Source: Flavobacterium gillisiae (GTDB lineage Bacteria > Bacteroidota > Bacteroidia > Flavobacteriales > Flavobacteriaceae). Taken from it: DNA of 64,000 bases. Positions 35,186-46,100 of the stretch are shown here, in pieces; position 1 is the first letter of the stretch; each line of letters starts with the position of its first letter. The translations under genes and the position numbers were made by a program. Under the pieces are notes generated by a model, which was given only the letters and a program-made list of their open reading frames with translations, did not search any database and was not told where the DNA came from. The DNA lies in NCBI RefSeq assembly GCF_900107635.1, contig NZ_FNRD01000004.1:124001-188000 (forward strand), written 5' to 3'.

Positions 35186-37333
35186 TCAATTCTTCACCCA
35201 TCTATACAGCACGGTCTCTAAATCATTTAGACTAAACGGCTTAGAAACATAATCATTCATACCGCATTCTAAACACTTTTCTTTTTCTTCAACAAAAATA
35301 CCAGCTGTCAAAGCAATGATTGGTGGAGATGGAAAACGACTCAATTTTCTAAGTTCAATAGTAGTTTCAAAACCATTTTTTTTAGGCATTTGGATATCCA
35401 TAAAAATAATGTCCAGCTTCTCTTTTTTATACAGTTTTATCGCTTCTTTTCCATCTACCGCTTCAAAAATGATGGAATTTGGTATTATTTTTTTTATCAG
35501 TTTTTTTGCCAAAAGCATATTAATTCTGTTGTCCTCCACAATGAGTATTTTTGTGTTATCCAGATATTCTTTGATGGGCTCTTTGTTATCACCAATCTGA
35601 TTTAACAATGGAATTGTGGTCTTTTTTTTCTTGTTTGACTTCTTAAAATCAATTGAAAAATGAAAATCACTTCCTTTCCTGTATTTACTAGTAAGGAGTA
35701 ATTTACTGTTCATTAACTCTAATAACTGATTGGAGATCGCTAAACCTAATCCTGTTCCTCCAAATTTTCTTGTTGTGGAAATATCCTCTTGTACAAAAGA
35801 ATGAAATATTTTTTCTTGATTTTGCTGTTTTATCCCAACGCCAGTGTCCTTAACTGAAAAATTTATAGTGGAAATAGCATCATCATCAGAACCGATTTCA
35901 ATAACATTTAACTGAACAGACCCTTCCTCTGTGAATTTTAAAGCATTCCCTATTAAGTTTACTATAATTTGTTTTAGCCTCACTGAGTCAGCAAAGATAA
36001 ATTGAGGTACAGCATCATCAATATTTAATATTAAATCGATATTTTTTAAATTTGCCTGATGCTTAAAAAGATTAATCACTTGCTTTGTAAGTCCAAAAAG
36101 ATCGACTTCTTCGATATTCAGTTCTAATTTCCCAGATTCAATTTTAGAAAAGTCCAAAACATCATTGATAATATCTAATAATAAAACAGCTGATTCATTT
36201 ACTATGTTAATATATTCAGCTTGGTCAATATCGAGATTTGTTTTGGTCAACAAATCCGTAAAACCTATTATTCCGTTCAGCGGAGTACGGATTTCATGAC
36301 TCATATTCGTTAGAAAATTAGATTTAGCTTTGTTTGCTTCTTCCGCTTGATTTTTTGCTTTTGTTAATTCTTTTTGCACGAGTTTTATCTCTGTGATATC
36401 GATAAAGCTAATGACTATTTCTATTAGCTCTCCATTAGTATCGATTACGGGAAACCCATTTACTAAAAGTAACACTACCTCTTTAGAATTAGGTATTCTG
36501 AATCCAACGATAAAATTCTTAAGTGGTTTTCTACTCGCTATAATTTGATTAACTGGATATTTATCATAGGGTAAAGGTAAATAATTTTCATCCAAACATT
36601 TCCAATCGAGATCCATTGCTTTTTTTCCTTTCAATTGGTCTTGGTTAAAACCAAGCAATTCAGAGGCTTTAGGATTGCTCATTATTATACTTGAGTCTGC
36701 TGCATGTATAACAATACCTTCATCCAGATTATTAACAATTTCTTGATATCTTTTCTTACTCTCCACTAATGCTAACTCTGACTCTCTGCGTTTAGTAATA
36801 TCAATTAATGTAATATTACACTGCCCTTCATCTTTTGTAATAACACCAGATAAGTGACCAAAAAAAGATTTTTCATCTTTGGTTACAAGCTTCACTTCAC
36901 ATGATTCTCTATGCTTACTTTTAAAAATTTTATCTAAAAAAGAATTATAAATCTGTTTTGAATCATCAGAAATAAAAAAACCGAATTGACTGTTAATTAC
37001 ACTTGAACGCAGTTTGCCAAGCATATCGACCCCAGTGAGATTAGCTTCAATAACTCTACCACCCCTAGACAACGTAAAATATCCAGAAGGTGCATAATCG
37101 TACAATTCAGTATATTTTTCAATTGCCTGCTCTGCCTGCTCTTTTGCTATAAGCAATTCTTCATTTTGCATTTCAAGCTCAATCTGATGGACTTCTAATT
37201 CGTGAATGAGTTTCAAAATCATCACTTCAGAAAGTTTCCCATCAAATTTAAATTGACTATTGTTTTTTCGCAATTCTTCGGCCTTTAGCCTAAGAAGGGC
37301 AGTAACTTTCGATTTGTTTTCCCCATTTTCCAT
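35186..37333 (-). CDS. Hybrid PAS sensor histidine kinase / response regulator
   Basis: A 715-residue soluble protein. It has an N-terminal coiled segment ([19 protein letters not shown]), two PAS domains (about 75-190 and 200-325, the second ending ISFIDITE), HisKA with [12 protein letters not shown] (His about 352), HATPase, and a C-terminal REC domain with [11 protein letters not shown] and SKPFSL. There is no membrane helix and no output domain. Its architecture is shared with the kinases at 41243 and 43112, which look like paralogues. Its second PAS is very close to the last PAS of the 2118-residue kinase. The signal is unknown. Confidence 0.92.
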   Translation of the reverse strand: MENGENKSKVTALLRLKAEELRKNNSQFKFDGKLSEVMILKLIHELEVHQIELEMQNEELLIAKEQAEQAIEKYTELYDYAPSGYFTLSRGGRVIEANLTGVDMLGKLRSSVINSQFGFFISDDSKQIYNSFLDKIFKSKHRESCEVKLVTKDEKSFFGHLSGVITKDEGQCNITLIDITKRRESELALVESKKRYQEIVNNLDEGIVIHAADSSIIMSNPKASELLGFNQDQLKGKKAMDLDWKCLDENYLPLPYDKYPVNQIIASRKPLKNFIVGFRIPNSKEVVLLLVNGFPVIDTNGELIEIVISFIDITEIKLVQKELTKAKNQAEEANKAKSNFLTNMSHEIRTPLNGIIGFTDLLTKTNLDIDQAEYINIVNESAVLLLDIINDVLDFSKIESGKLELNIEEVDLFGLTKQVINLFKHQANLKNIDLILNIDDAVPQFIFADSVRLKQIIVNLIGNALKFTEEGSVQLNVIEIGSDDDAISTINFSVKDTGVGIKQQNQEKIFHSFVQEDISTTRKFGGTGLGLAISNQLLELMNSKLLLTSKYRKGSDFHFSIDFKKSNKKKKTTIPLLNQIGDNKEPIKEYLDNTKILIVEDNRINMLLAKKLIKKIIPNSIIFEAVDGKEAIKLYKKEKLDIIFMDIQMPKKNGFETTIELRKLSRFPSPPIIALTAGIFVEEKEKCLECGMNDYVSKPFSLNDLETVLYRWVKN

Positions 37334-37415
37334 CGATACTAACTATTTTAAATACTATCGCCAAAAAAAACTTTGTTTTATATTTTTATGCTATTTAAAT
37401 ATTCATTAAAAATGT

Positions 37416-40400
37416 TTATTTCGAATGTAAGTTAGTAAAGTTACGAATAAAACATTGTATTACTACATGATTATCAACTATATACACACTTGCTATGAAA
37501 TCAACATTGATTTTTTGTCCATCGGCTGTTTCAACCTGGACATTTTCGTCATTAGCCGACTTCTTCTGCTTTAACTCATCAAACTTATCTTTGCTTGCTA
37601 TTATATTTTTAAAAAAATTGATTTCCCAAATTGGTTTTTTAGCAAACTCTTTTTTCGGATGCCCTAATAATTGGATTAAAAATGGATTTACGTCCGTTAT
37701 TTTCCCTGTTACAGCATCAATAAAAAATATTCCTTCTTTTGCTGATTCAAAAAGATGGTGATAACGTGCCTCAGAAAAAGTCAATGCTTCTTCGGTTCGT
37801 TTACGTTCCGTAATATCACGAATAATACATTCAATTACTTTTTTATTGTTTACCAAGTTCATCGTGCTGACAAATTCCACTTTAATCTCTTTTCCATCAG
37901 AGGATTGAAGCGATAAATTTTCATCACGGAAAAATTCCATTTTCTTTAACTCCGCAAACTTTTCTTTATTAGCTACTATATCCTGAAGTGGGGCTATTTC
38001 CCAGATTGCCTTTTCAACGAATTGCTCATAAGAGTAGCCCAGCATTTCAATTAAAAATGGATTAACATCTATAATATTACCCGTTTCTGCATTGAGGATA
38101 AGAATTCCGTCTTTAGCAGATTCAAATAAGTGTAGGTATCGATTTTCCATTATTAATGCCTCTTCTGCCATTTTTGAGACAGTGATATCAGTAAATGTAA
38201 TTACGATGCCGTCAATGCGATCATCTAACGTTCGATAGGGCATAATTCGAACATTATACCATCTTCCGTCCTTTGTTCCAATTGTATTTTGAATTGGGGT
38301 CAAATTTTTAATTACGTTTCGTGCATCGCTACCTATATCAGGATATTTCAAATCAGTAACCAGATCCGTAAAAGGCCTACCGGAATCGCTAGATCTGATT
38401 TTAAATATTTTGGTAACAGCATCAGTAAACCTACGTATATTTAATCCTTTGTCTAAAAATAGAGTTGCGATTTCAGTACTGTTAAGTAAATTTTTCATGT
38501 CATTACTTGCCTGTTCAAAGTCAAGTAATTTATTTTGAAGTTCTGTATTTACTGTCTGTAACTCTTCGTTTAGACTTTGCATCTCCTCTTTTGAAGTCGT
38601 CAATTCCTCATTTGTTGATTGCAATTCTTCATTCGTCGATTGCAATTCTTCATTGATTGATTTCATTTCTTCCTGAGAGGCTTGCATATGTTCCCGCGAA
38701 TTACGCAAGTCTTCATTTGATTGTTTTAATTCAGCCTCAAGCTCTATCTGTCTGCCTGGTAGAGATAGTTTACCCTTTTTTTGTTTCAACAAAGGTGACT
38801 CTATTATCTCTAGCTCATCCTTAAAAACTATCATTACCTTTCCTTTTAACTGATCCGGGCTTTCAATCTGCTGAATAGTTATGGAGGCATAATTAAAACC
38901 TCCATTATTATTTATAATTTTAATGTTCTGTAGGTTAACCGGCTCACTGCTTTGCAGTGCTTTTTGGAACGCATTGTACAGTTCATTTCTCAAACCTTCT
39001 CGTGCCATTGCATGGATGTTCCAGTTTGCTTTACCAGCCACGGGTTCAAGATATTTACCAGTACGACCTGTGATATATAAAATATCTCCTTTATCATTTA
39101 CCAGTACACTCGCTGGCGCAAATTGTTGAAGTACTATCTGATCAGCAAGGGTTTGAATATTTTCGACCACTTTAGGAGTATTAGTTGTTTCTTTGATTAC
39201 TGTTTTACTTTTTGAAAAAGAACTTGGGAAACCAGTTAATTTTGATGACGTAGAGATATCTGTACGTTTATACAATTTTAATTTAGCATCGACGACCTCA
39301 AACCCTTCATTATTACGGGGTATGGTTTCAGCAGAGCCCAATACCATAATGCCTCCCGGGAGAAGACTATAGTTAAATAAATCAATTAGTTTCTTTTGTA
39401 AAGGCGGCTCCATGTATATCAACATATTACGACACATCAATATATTAAGCTTAGTAAAAGGAGGATCTTTTATTACGTTATGCGGTGCAAAAATAACCTT
39501 TTCTCGTATTAGTGCATTCACTCGATATCCATCTGCTTCGATATTGAAGAACTTATTGATTCGTTCTGGTGAAACATCTACATTAATATTAGATGTAAAA
39601 ATACCGCGCCGTGCTTTTTCAATGGCATCCGCATCTAAATCCGTGGCAAAAATTTGCAACTTCAAATTTCTGTGTTTTCCAGTACTTTCTATCACTTCCC
39701 TGAATACTATAGCAAGTGAATAAGCCTCTTCTCCTGTGGAGCAGGCGGTAATCCATGCCCGTAGTACAGTTCCATCCGGTAAGTCTTTAATAAGTTCAGG
39801 CAGAATAGTACTTTTAAGTTTGCCCCAAACGGCGGCATCACGAAAAAAACTGGTTACCCCTATTAATAACTCTTTGAAAAGCAACTCAATTTCATTAGGG
39901 TTCTCTTGTAAATAATGAACATAATCTTCCGTGCTATCGATGCGATGAATTTCTCTACGCCTTTCGATGCGGCGCATTAAAGTCGTTTTTTTATACAATA
40001 AAAAATCATGACCAGTTTGTTCTCGCAGTAAAATGATAATTTTCTCGAGACTACTTCTGTTCTCACTCTCTATATCTGAATCATTTTCAATTACCGGTGT
40101 GTGATGGAGAAGCGTAATCAGCCTAGCGGGCAGCTCTTCTACCGGTGCCACAACATCTACTGCAGCTGCTTGAGTAGCATGAATGGGCATCGAGTCAAAT
40201 TTTGCTGTAGCAGGTTCCTGAACCAAAACAAATCCACCTTGTTCTTTAATGGATTTAATTCCTAAACTTCCATCAGAACCCATTCCTGAAAGAATAATTG
40301 CAACACTTTTATTTAATTTATCAAGTGCCAAGGAACGAAAGAATATATCGATTGGTAAGCGCAACCCTTGGGTTTCAGTGAGGGTTAATAGATGTAATGA

Positions 40401-40751
40401 ACCTTTTACTATTGTCAAACTTTTATTTGGAGGAATTACATATACATGATTGGGTTTTACCTCAAGCCGATCTGTTGCCTGCAATACTTTCATAGAAGTA
40501 ACCCGTTGTAATAACTCAGGTAACATTCCAACATAATTAGGATCGAGATGTTGAATAACGACAAATGCCATACCAGCATTTTTGGGCATATTTTCAAAAA
40601 AAACTTCCATCGCCTCCAGTCCTCCTGCGGAAGTTCCTATACCCACTATAGGGAAGTCATTGTTGGGATCTTTGGCAACGACATTCTCTTTGGCTGTTGT
40701 AGAAACGGCATCTTCTTCCGGTACATTTTGTTTATTCTCTATCTTTTTCAT
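37416..40751 (-). CDS. CheB-CheR fusion with PAS domains (chemotaxis-type modification protein without kinase domain)
   Basis: A 1111-residue protein. It begins with a CheB methylesterase domain (about 30-220) with GTSAGG, QHLDP and GMGSDGS of the Ser-His-Asp triad. A CheR methyltransferase follows (about 235-500; TACSTGEEAYSLA, ATDLDADAIEKARRG). Then come a PAS-like region, a heptad coiled coil (SINEELQSTNEELQSTNEEL), and three PAS domains to the end. It lacks a receiver domain on CheB and any kinase. Such fusions occur outside chemotaxis operons in Bacteroidota, often beside hybrid kinases. No chemoreceptor is nearby, so the methylation target is unknown. It lies upstream of the 715-residue kinase gene (82-bp gap). 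Confidence 0.92.
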   Translation of the reverse strand: MKKIENKQNVPEEDAVSTTAKENVVAKDPNNDFPIVGIGTSAGGLEAMEVFFENMPKNAGMAFVVIQHLDPNYVGMLPELLQRVTSMKVLQATDRLEVKPNHVYVIPPNKSLTIVKGSLHLLTLTETQGLRLPIDIFFRSLALDKLNKSVAIILSGMGSDGSLGIKSIKEQGGFVLVQEPATAKFDSMPIHATQAAAVDVVAPVEELPARLITLLHHTPVIENDSDIESENRSSLEKIIILLREQTGHDFLLYKKTTLMRRIERRREIHRIDSTEDYVHYLQENPNEIELLFKELLIGVTSFFRDAAVWGKLKSTILPELIKDLPDGTVLRAWITACSTGEEAYSLAIVFREVIESTGKHRNLKLQIFATDLDADAIEKARRGIFTSNINVDVSPERINKFFNIEADGYRVNALIREKVIFAPHNVIKDPPFTKLNILMCRNMLIYMEPPLQKKLIDLFNYSLLPGGIMVLGSAETIPRNNEGFEVVDAKLKLYKRTDISTSSKLTGFPSSFSKSKTVIKETTNTPKVVENIQTLADQIVLQQFAPASVLVNDKGDILYITGRTGKYLEPVAGKANWNIHAMAREGLRNELYNAFQKALQSSEPVNLQNIKIINNNGGFNYASITIQQIESPDQLKGKVMIVFKDELEIIESPLLKQKKGKLSLPGRQIELEAELKQSNEDLRNSREHMQASQEEMKSINEELQSTNEELQSTNEELTTSKEEMQSLNEELQTVNTELQNKLLDFEQASNDMKNLLNSTEIATLFLDKGLNIRRFTDAVTKIFKIRSSDSGRPFTDLVTDLKYPDIGSDARNVIKNLTPIQNTIGTKDGRWYNVRIMPYRTLDDRIDGIVITFTDITVSKMAEEALIMENRYLHLFESAKDGILILNAETGNIIDVNPFLIEMLGYSYEQFVEKAIWEIAPLQDIVANKEKFAELKKMEFFRDENLSLQSSDGKEIKVEFVSTMNLVNNKKVIECIIRDITERKRTEEALTFSEARYHHLFESAKEGIFFIDAVTGKITDVNPFLIQLLGHPKKEFAKKPIWEINFFKNIIASKDKFDELKQKKSANDENVQVETADGQKINVDFIASVYIVDNHVVIQCFIRNFTNLHSK

Positions 40752-41128
40752 TATGATATTGTAATATTATACATCAACCCTCACGATTAGTCAACATGAA
40801 TGTAATTTATTATTTTTTAAAGGTCGAATATTAATTTCTAACAACAGTTGCTTTTACAACTAAATTAAATACAAAGTAGCGTTGAATTATTTAATTTATC
40901 TTCGAAAAAAAAACAATGATGAATATGAATTCATAACAGAATGCAAAATCCAGACCACTAAACGGTGCTTTAAAATGATTCTCGAATAATTCTGCTCTGT
41001 TTACATGCCTGATATACTACTGAAAAATAGCAGTCAGTATGGAATCAAGAATTTCAGCATGTTTTGTACCATAATACTTTTGAATTCACTGGAATATAAT
41101 TATCACAATTCACTTATGTTCTTCAACT

Positions 41129-41158
41129 ATGTCATTTCGACAAAGGAGAAATGACATA
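41129..41158. repeat. Hairpin repeat GTCATTTC...GAAATGAC
   Basis: TATGTCATTTC (41129-41139) pairs with GAAATGACATA (41148-41158), loop GACAAAGG. It resembles common Flavobacterium intergenic hairpins and lies about 85 bp after the stop of the next minus-strand gene. There is no T-run, so it is not a typical terminator. The rest of the 40752-41242 gap shows no coding frame. Confidence 0.65.
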
Positions 41159-41242
41159 ACAATCTTGACTTTTTTTTAAATTAACCTTCCAGAACTGATC
41201 TGAAACAACAATATCTAAAAACCAACAGTTTAAAGACCGCGG

Positions 41243-42976
41243 CTATTTAGTCAACCATTTGTGTAATACTATTTCCAAATCTGATAGGTTAATGGGCTTT
41301 GGTAGATAGTCGTTCATTCCCGATTCAAAACATTTCTCTTTGTCTTCTTTCATGGTTCCGGCAGTTATGGCAATAATTGCAATTTGTTCTCCATTAGGCA
41401 ATAAGCGAATCTCTTTGGTTGCTTCATACCCATTTTTATTAGGCATCTGAATATCCATTAATATAATATCTGGCTCTTCCTTTTTAAAATGCAGTACGGC
41501 TTCATTTCCATCACTAGCTTCAAAAATAGTGGCGTTTGTAATTATTTTTTTTACCAATGTCCTTACTAAGAGCATATTAATTTTATTATCCTCAACTATT
41601 AAAACCTTCTTGTTAGAAAGAACTTCAAAGGATGTACTGTGGTCAATAATGGTTGAATCAACTTTAGATTCACTGCTTTGCTTTTCATTTATCCTCTTAA
41701 ATTTAATTGCAAAGAAGAAATCGCTTCCTTCGCCTACTTTACTCTTTAATCGCAATTTACTATCCATTAACGCTAAAAGTTTATTTGCTATCGATAGTCC
41801 TAAACCAGTACCACCATATAGACGACTTGTAGAATTGTCTTCTTGAATAAAAGCCTTAAATATTTTTTTATTACTACTCTCTTTTATACCGATACCAGTA
41901 TCTTTTAAAGAGAAATTGATCGTACAGGAATCTTTACTCATTAATTGAGTTTCAGAGATATTCAAACTAATTTTTCCCGTATCAGTAAACTTTACAGCAT
42001 TGCTTAACAGATTTACTAATATTTGTTTTAGCCTGGGAGCATCCGCTTTAACATATTGGCAAACGTTATCATCGATATTAAGTACTAAATCAATCTTCTT
42101 AATGGTCGCTTGGTATTTAAACAAGTCAACAACCTGATTAGTCAATTCATAAATATCTGTCTTTACAATTTCTAGATCTAATTTCCCAGCTTCAATTTTA
42201 GAAAAGTCTAAAACATCATTTACAATATGCTTTAAGATTGTTGCTGATTCGTTAATGGTTGACATATATTCCAGATGATTTTTTTCCAGATTTGATTTCA
42301 TTAGCAAATCTGTAAAACCAATTATTCCATTTAAGGGTGTTCTAATTTCATGACTCATATTAGCTAAGAAATCAGTTTTAGCAATGCTAGCTGCTTCTGC
42401 CTCTTCCTTTGCTTTAATTAATTCAATCTCCATCAACTTTCGCTCGGTAATGTTAATCACTGATACATGGCATTGCTCCCCAGTATCGCCTACGATACCT
42501 TTCATATAAACATACACAGTTTTGTCTTCATTATTTATAATGGCAACTTCACAAGATTGTTTATTCGAGTGTTCGAATATTTTTTCTAAAAAAAAGTTGA
42601 AAATTGGTTTTGTATCATCTGAAACAAAAAAGCCAAACCGACTATTTAATAATTTAAATCGGTTTTTTCCTAACAACTCGGCCCCTGCCAGATTTAGTTG
42701 GGTTATATCACCTTCCGTATTAAGGGTAAAATATCCCGAAGGCAAAAAATCGTATAATTCAGTGTATTTTTGAGTGGCTATATCGGCTTGGTTTTTTGCT
42801 AATAGAAGTTCTTCATTCTGCATTTCTAATTCAATCTGATGCACTTCTAATTCATGAATGAGTCTAATTACCTCGTCGTCAGATAAACTACCGGCTGACT
42901 TTCCATTCCTTTGTTTAGCCTCTACCTTTTGACTAAGATTTATTTCTTCCTGCCTCCTGTCTTTGTCGTTTTCCAT
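41243..42976 (-). CDS. Hybrid PAS sensor histidine kinase / response regulator (one PAS)
   Basis: A 577-residue soluble kinase with the same N-terminal coil as the 715-residue kinase ([19 protein letters not shown]), one PAS domain (about 65-180), HisKA with [12 protein letters not shown], HATPase, and REC with LMDIQMPNKNG and PKPIN. It is a paralogue lacking the second PAS. No partner gene is visible. The 135-bp gap to the next gene has no feature seen. Confidence 0.92.
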   Translation of the reverse strand: MENDKDRRQEEINLSQKVEAKQRNGKSAGSLSDDEVIRLIHELEVHQIELEMQNEELLLAKNQADIATQKYTELYDFLPSGYFTLNTEGDITQLNLAGAELLGKNRFKLLNSRFGFFVSDDTKPIFNFFLEKIFEHSNKQSCEVAIINNEDKTVYVYMKGIVGDTGEQCHVSVINITERKLMEIELIKAKEEAEAASIAKTDFLANMSHEIRTPLNGIIGFTDLLMKSNLEKNHLEYMSTINESATILKHIVNDVLDFSKIEAGKLDLEIVKTDIYELTNQVVDLFKYQATIKKIDLVLNIDDNVCQYVKADAPRLKQILVNLLSNAVKFTDTGKISLNISETQLMSKDSCTINFSLKDTGIGIKESSNKKIFKAFIQEDNSTSRLYGGTGLGLSIANKLLALMDSKLRLKSKVGEGSDFFFAIKFKRINEKQSSESKVDSTIIDHSTSFEVLSNKKVLIVEDNKINMLLVRTLVKKIITNATIFEASDGNEAVLHFKKEEPDIILMDIQMPNKNGYEATKEIRLLPNGEQIAIIAITAGTMKEDKEKCFESGMNDYLPKPINLSDLEIVLHKWLTK

Positions 42977-43111
42977 AAATACAAACGTAATTTTGAACCA
43001 AATTAAACAAAAATTATCGTTATATATATAAAAACAGATTTAATCCTGTTAAATAACTACGATAAATGACACGCTTTAACTTTTAGAAGGAGTAATTACA
43101 AAAAAGCTTCT

Positions 43112-46100
43112 TTACTTATTCAACCATTTAATTAATATTTGTTCTAAATCAACTTCAATTATAGGTTTTGATAAATAATCATCTAATCCGGCCTCCAAAC
43201 ACTTTTCTTTGTCACCACTCATTATACCTGCAGTTACCGCAATAATGGGAGTGTTTGAACCTCCTACCAACTGCCTAATTTCGTGCGTAGCTTCGTAACC
43301 ATTTTTATTAGGCATTTGAATATCCATCAGAATAATATCTGGCTTTTCTATTTCATATTGCGCTACAGCTTCGTTTCCGTCCTTAGCTTCATAGATGGTA
43401 CAATTAGAAATTATTTTTTTGACAAGTGTTTTTACTAAAAGCATGTTGATTCTATTGTCCTCTACAATTAAAACCTTTTTGTTACTAATACTTTCCATTA
43501 CCACACGCTCACTTTCAATAATGTATTGAGCAGCTATCTCTTTCTTACTTTTAAATTTTTGAAACTTAATTTCAAAGAAAAAGTCACTTCCGTCTCCATA
43601 TTTACTAATCAATTGTAATTTACTGTCCATCAACGCCAACAATTGATTTGAAATAGCCAATCCTAATCCTGTTCCTCCAAATTTTCTATTGGTTGAATTA
43701 TCCTCTTGTACAAATGAATTAAATATTTTATCCTTGTTCGCTACTTTAATTCCAACACCGGTATCTTTTACCGAAAAAATTAAAGTTGTGACTTTCTTTT
43801 TTGATTCTGATACCACATCGATATCCAGACATATTTCTCCAAAACTGGTGAATTTTATTGCATTACTCAATAAATTTACTAAAACCTGTTTTAATCTGAC
43901 AGAATCTCCTAGTACATATTTTGGAACATTCGCACTTAGATTTAATACTAAATTAATATTTTTCTGGTTTGCCTGATGGCTGAATAAATCAATAACCTGA
44001 CGCGTCAATTGATACAGATTTACTTCTTCCATATGCAATTCTAATTTTCCGGATTCAATTTTAGAAAAATCCAAAACGTCGTTTACAATCTGCATTAAAG
44101 AAGCTGCTGACTCATTAATGGTGGCCATATACTCTGCCTGATTCTTTTCCATTTTTGACTTCATCAACAAATGGGTAAATCCTATGATTCCATTCAATGG
44201 AGTTCTAATTTCATGACTCATATTAGCCAGAAAATCAGTTTTGGCTTTATTCGCTGCCTCCGATTGTTCTTTTGATTTCAACAATTCTCTTTCCATCAAT
44301 TTACGCTCCGTAATATCAATAAAACTGATTACAATTTCAGTAATTTCATTACTTTGATTTATAACCGGAAAACCATTTACTAAAACCCAAACAATCTTAT
44401 CACTGTTAGGATGATTAATTCCTAAAGTAAAGTTTTTAACAGCTTCTTTTGTTTTAAGAATAAGGCTTATCGGGTGTTTTTCAATATCAATAATCGAATT
44501 ATCGTCATTTAGATATTTCCAAATTGGATCTATGGCCTTCTTACCTAAAATTTGTTCGGTACTTAATCCCAATAATTCCGATGCTTTATTATTACTCATA
44601 ATTACGGAAGTATCTGCTGCATGCACTACAATTCCCGCATCTAGATTATCTAATAATCCTCGATATCTTTCTTCACTTTTCGCCAGTGACGCATCCACAA
44701 GTTTGACCTTAGTAATATCACGTGAAAGACAGATGAAATGGGTATCATGTTCCTCCGTTTCCCTCATAGGTGCTATTGACAATTCATACCAACGTAATTC
44801 ACCTTTCTTTTCTAAGGTGTACTGACGCCCAGTTGAAAAACCCTTTTCAGCAGCTTCACGTATTGCAGAGAAAGCTAAATTTGCAGCATCTGCAGGCAAC
44901 ACTTCTGAAATTTTCTTGCCAACTAATCGATCTGTTGATTCCATAAATGAATCTTTACGATGCGAGTGATAGTTATAAATAGTACCGTCTAAACCTACTT
45001 CAAGCATTAAATCTGGAATAGCATCAATAATCGCCTCCATCTTTTTATTGGCGTTCTTGAATTCTTCTTCGGCCTTTTTAAGGTCAGTAACATCTAACAT
45101 TGACCCTACAAAACGTGTCGGTTTTCCTTGATCATCTCTTATAATTTTAGCACGTTCGTAAAAACTACCATAAGTACCATCTGCTCTTAAAAAACGAAAT
45201 TCCTCTGACCAGGAATTTGCGGTTCCATTATAACATTCTTCAATGCTTTTAATTACTCTATCTCTATCGTCAGGATGTAGCTTAGATCGCCACAATGATT
45301 TATTTTCCTCAGTTGACAAATCATCACCGTACGAATTTAAATTATCATAAGATACTTTATTATGCCAGTTTTCACCGCTAATAAAATCCAATTCAAATAA
45401 AGCATCATTTGTTGCCGATGAAATCAATTCGAATCGTTCATTTGCTTTTCTAATTGCTTCTTCAGCCTTTTTACGGTCCGTTAAGTCTAATCCCATGCCT
45501 AGCAGGCACTTTTTCCCTTCATATTCAATTGCCAAGGAATTGATATAATAGTGTACTTTATTGTGGGCTTTAGTATAAAATTCAACCTCAATCCCAGGAG
45601 ATTTTTTTTCAAAAACAGTACTAATTCTAGTGCTGATCTTTTCCTTTTCGTCTTCATCAAAAAGATCTAGTGGAGTCATCTGACTAATTTCATGGCCACT
45701 GTAGCCTGTAACAAGTTCGAAATTTCTATTCCATTTTACAAATTTTCCAGATTCATCATAGAGATAAAATATTCCAGGTAGATTATTTATTATCGTTTCT
45801 GAAAGTAGTTTTTCTTTAAAAATTATTTCTTCTGCCTGCTTACGTTCTGTAATATCGGTAACCGTTCCAATGTAGCCTATAATCTCATTATTACTATTTT
45901 TTTCTGGGATGGCTTGACCCATTACCCAGGCAATAGTGCCGTCAGGCTTTACAAAACGATATTCAGACAATGTTTTTTCATTCTTTCCCGTAGCATTTTC
46001 CCAACGATAAAGAATGGCTTTTCTATCTTCTTCATGAACGGCATCTAACCAACCATTACCCAATGCCTTTTGATAGGACAATCCCGAAATTTGAGTCCAG

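Noticed and set aside
41129..41158. Hairpin as the terminator of the 577-residue kinase gene
   Set aside because: It lacks a T-run on the minus strand and lies about 85 bp past the stop; it fits a dispersed hairpin repeat better.
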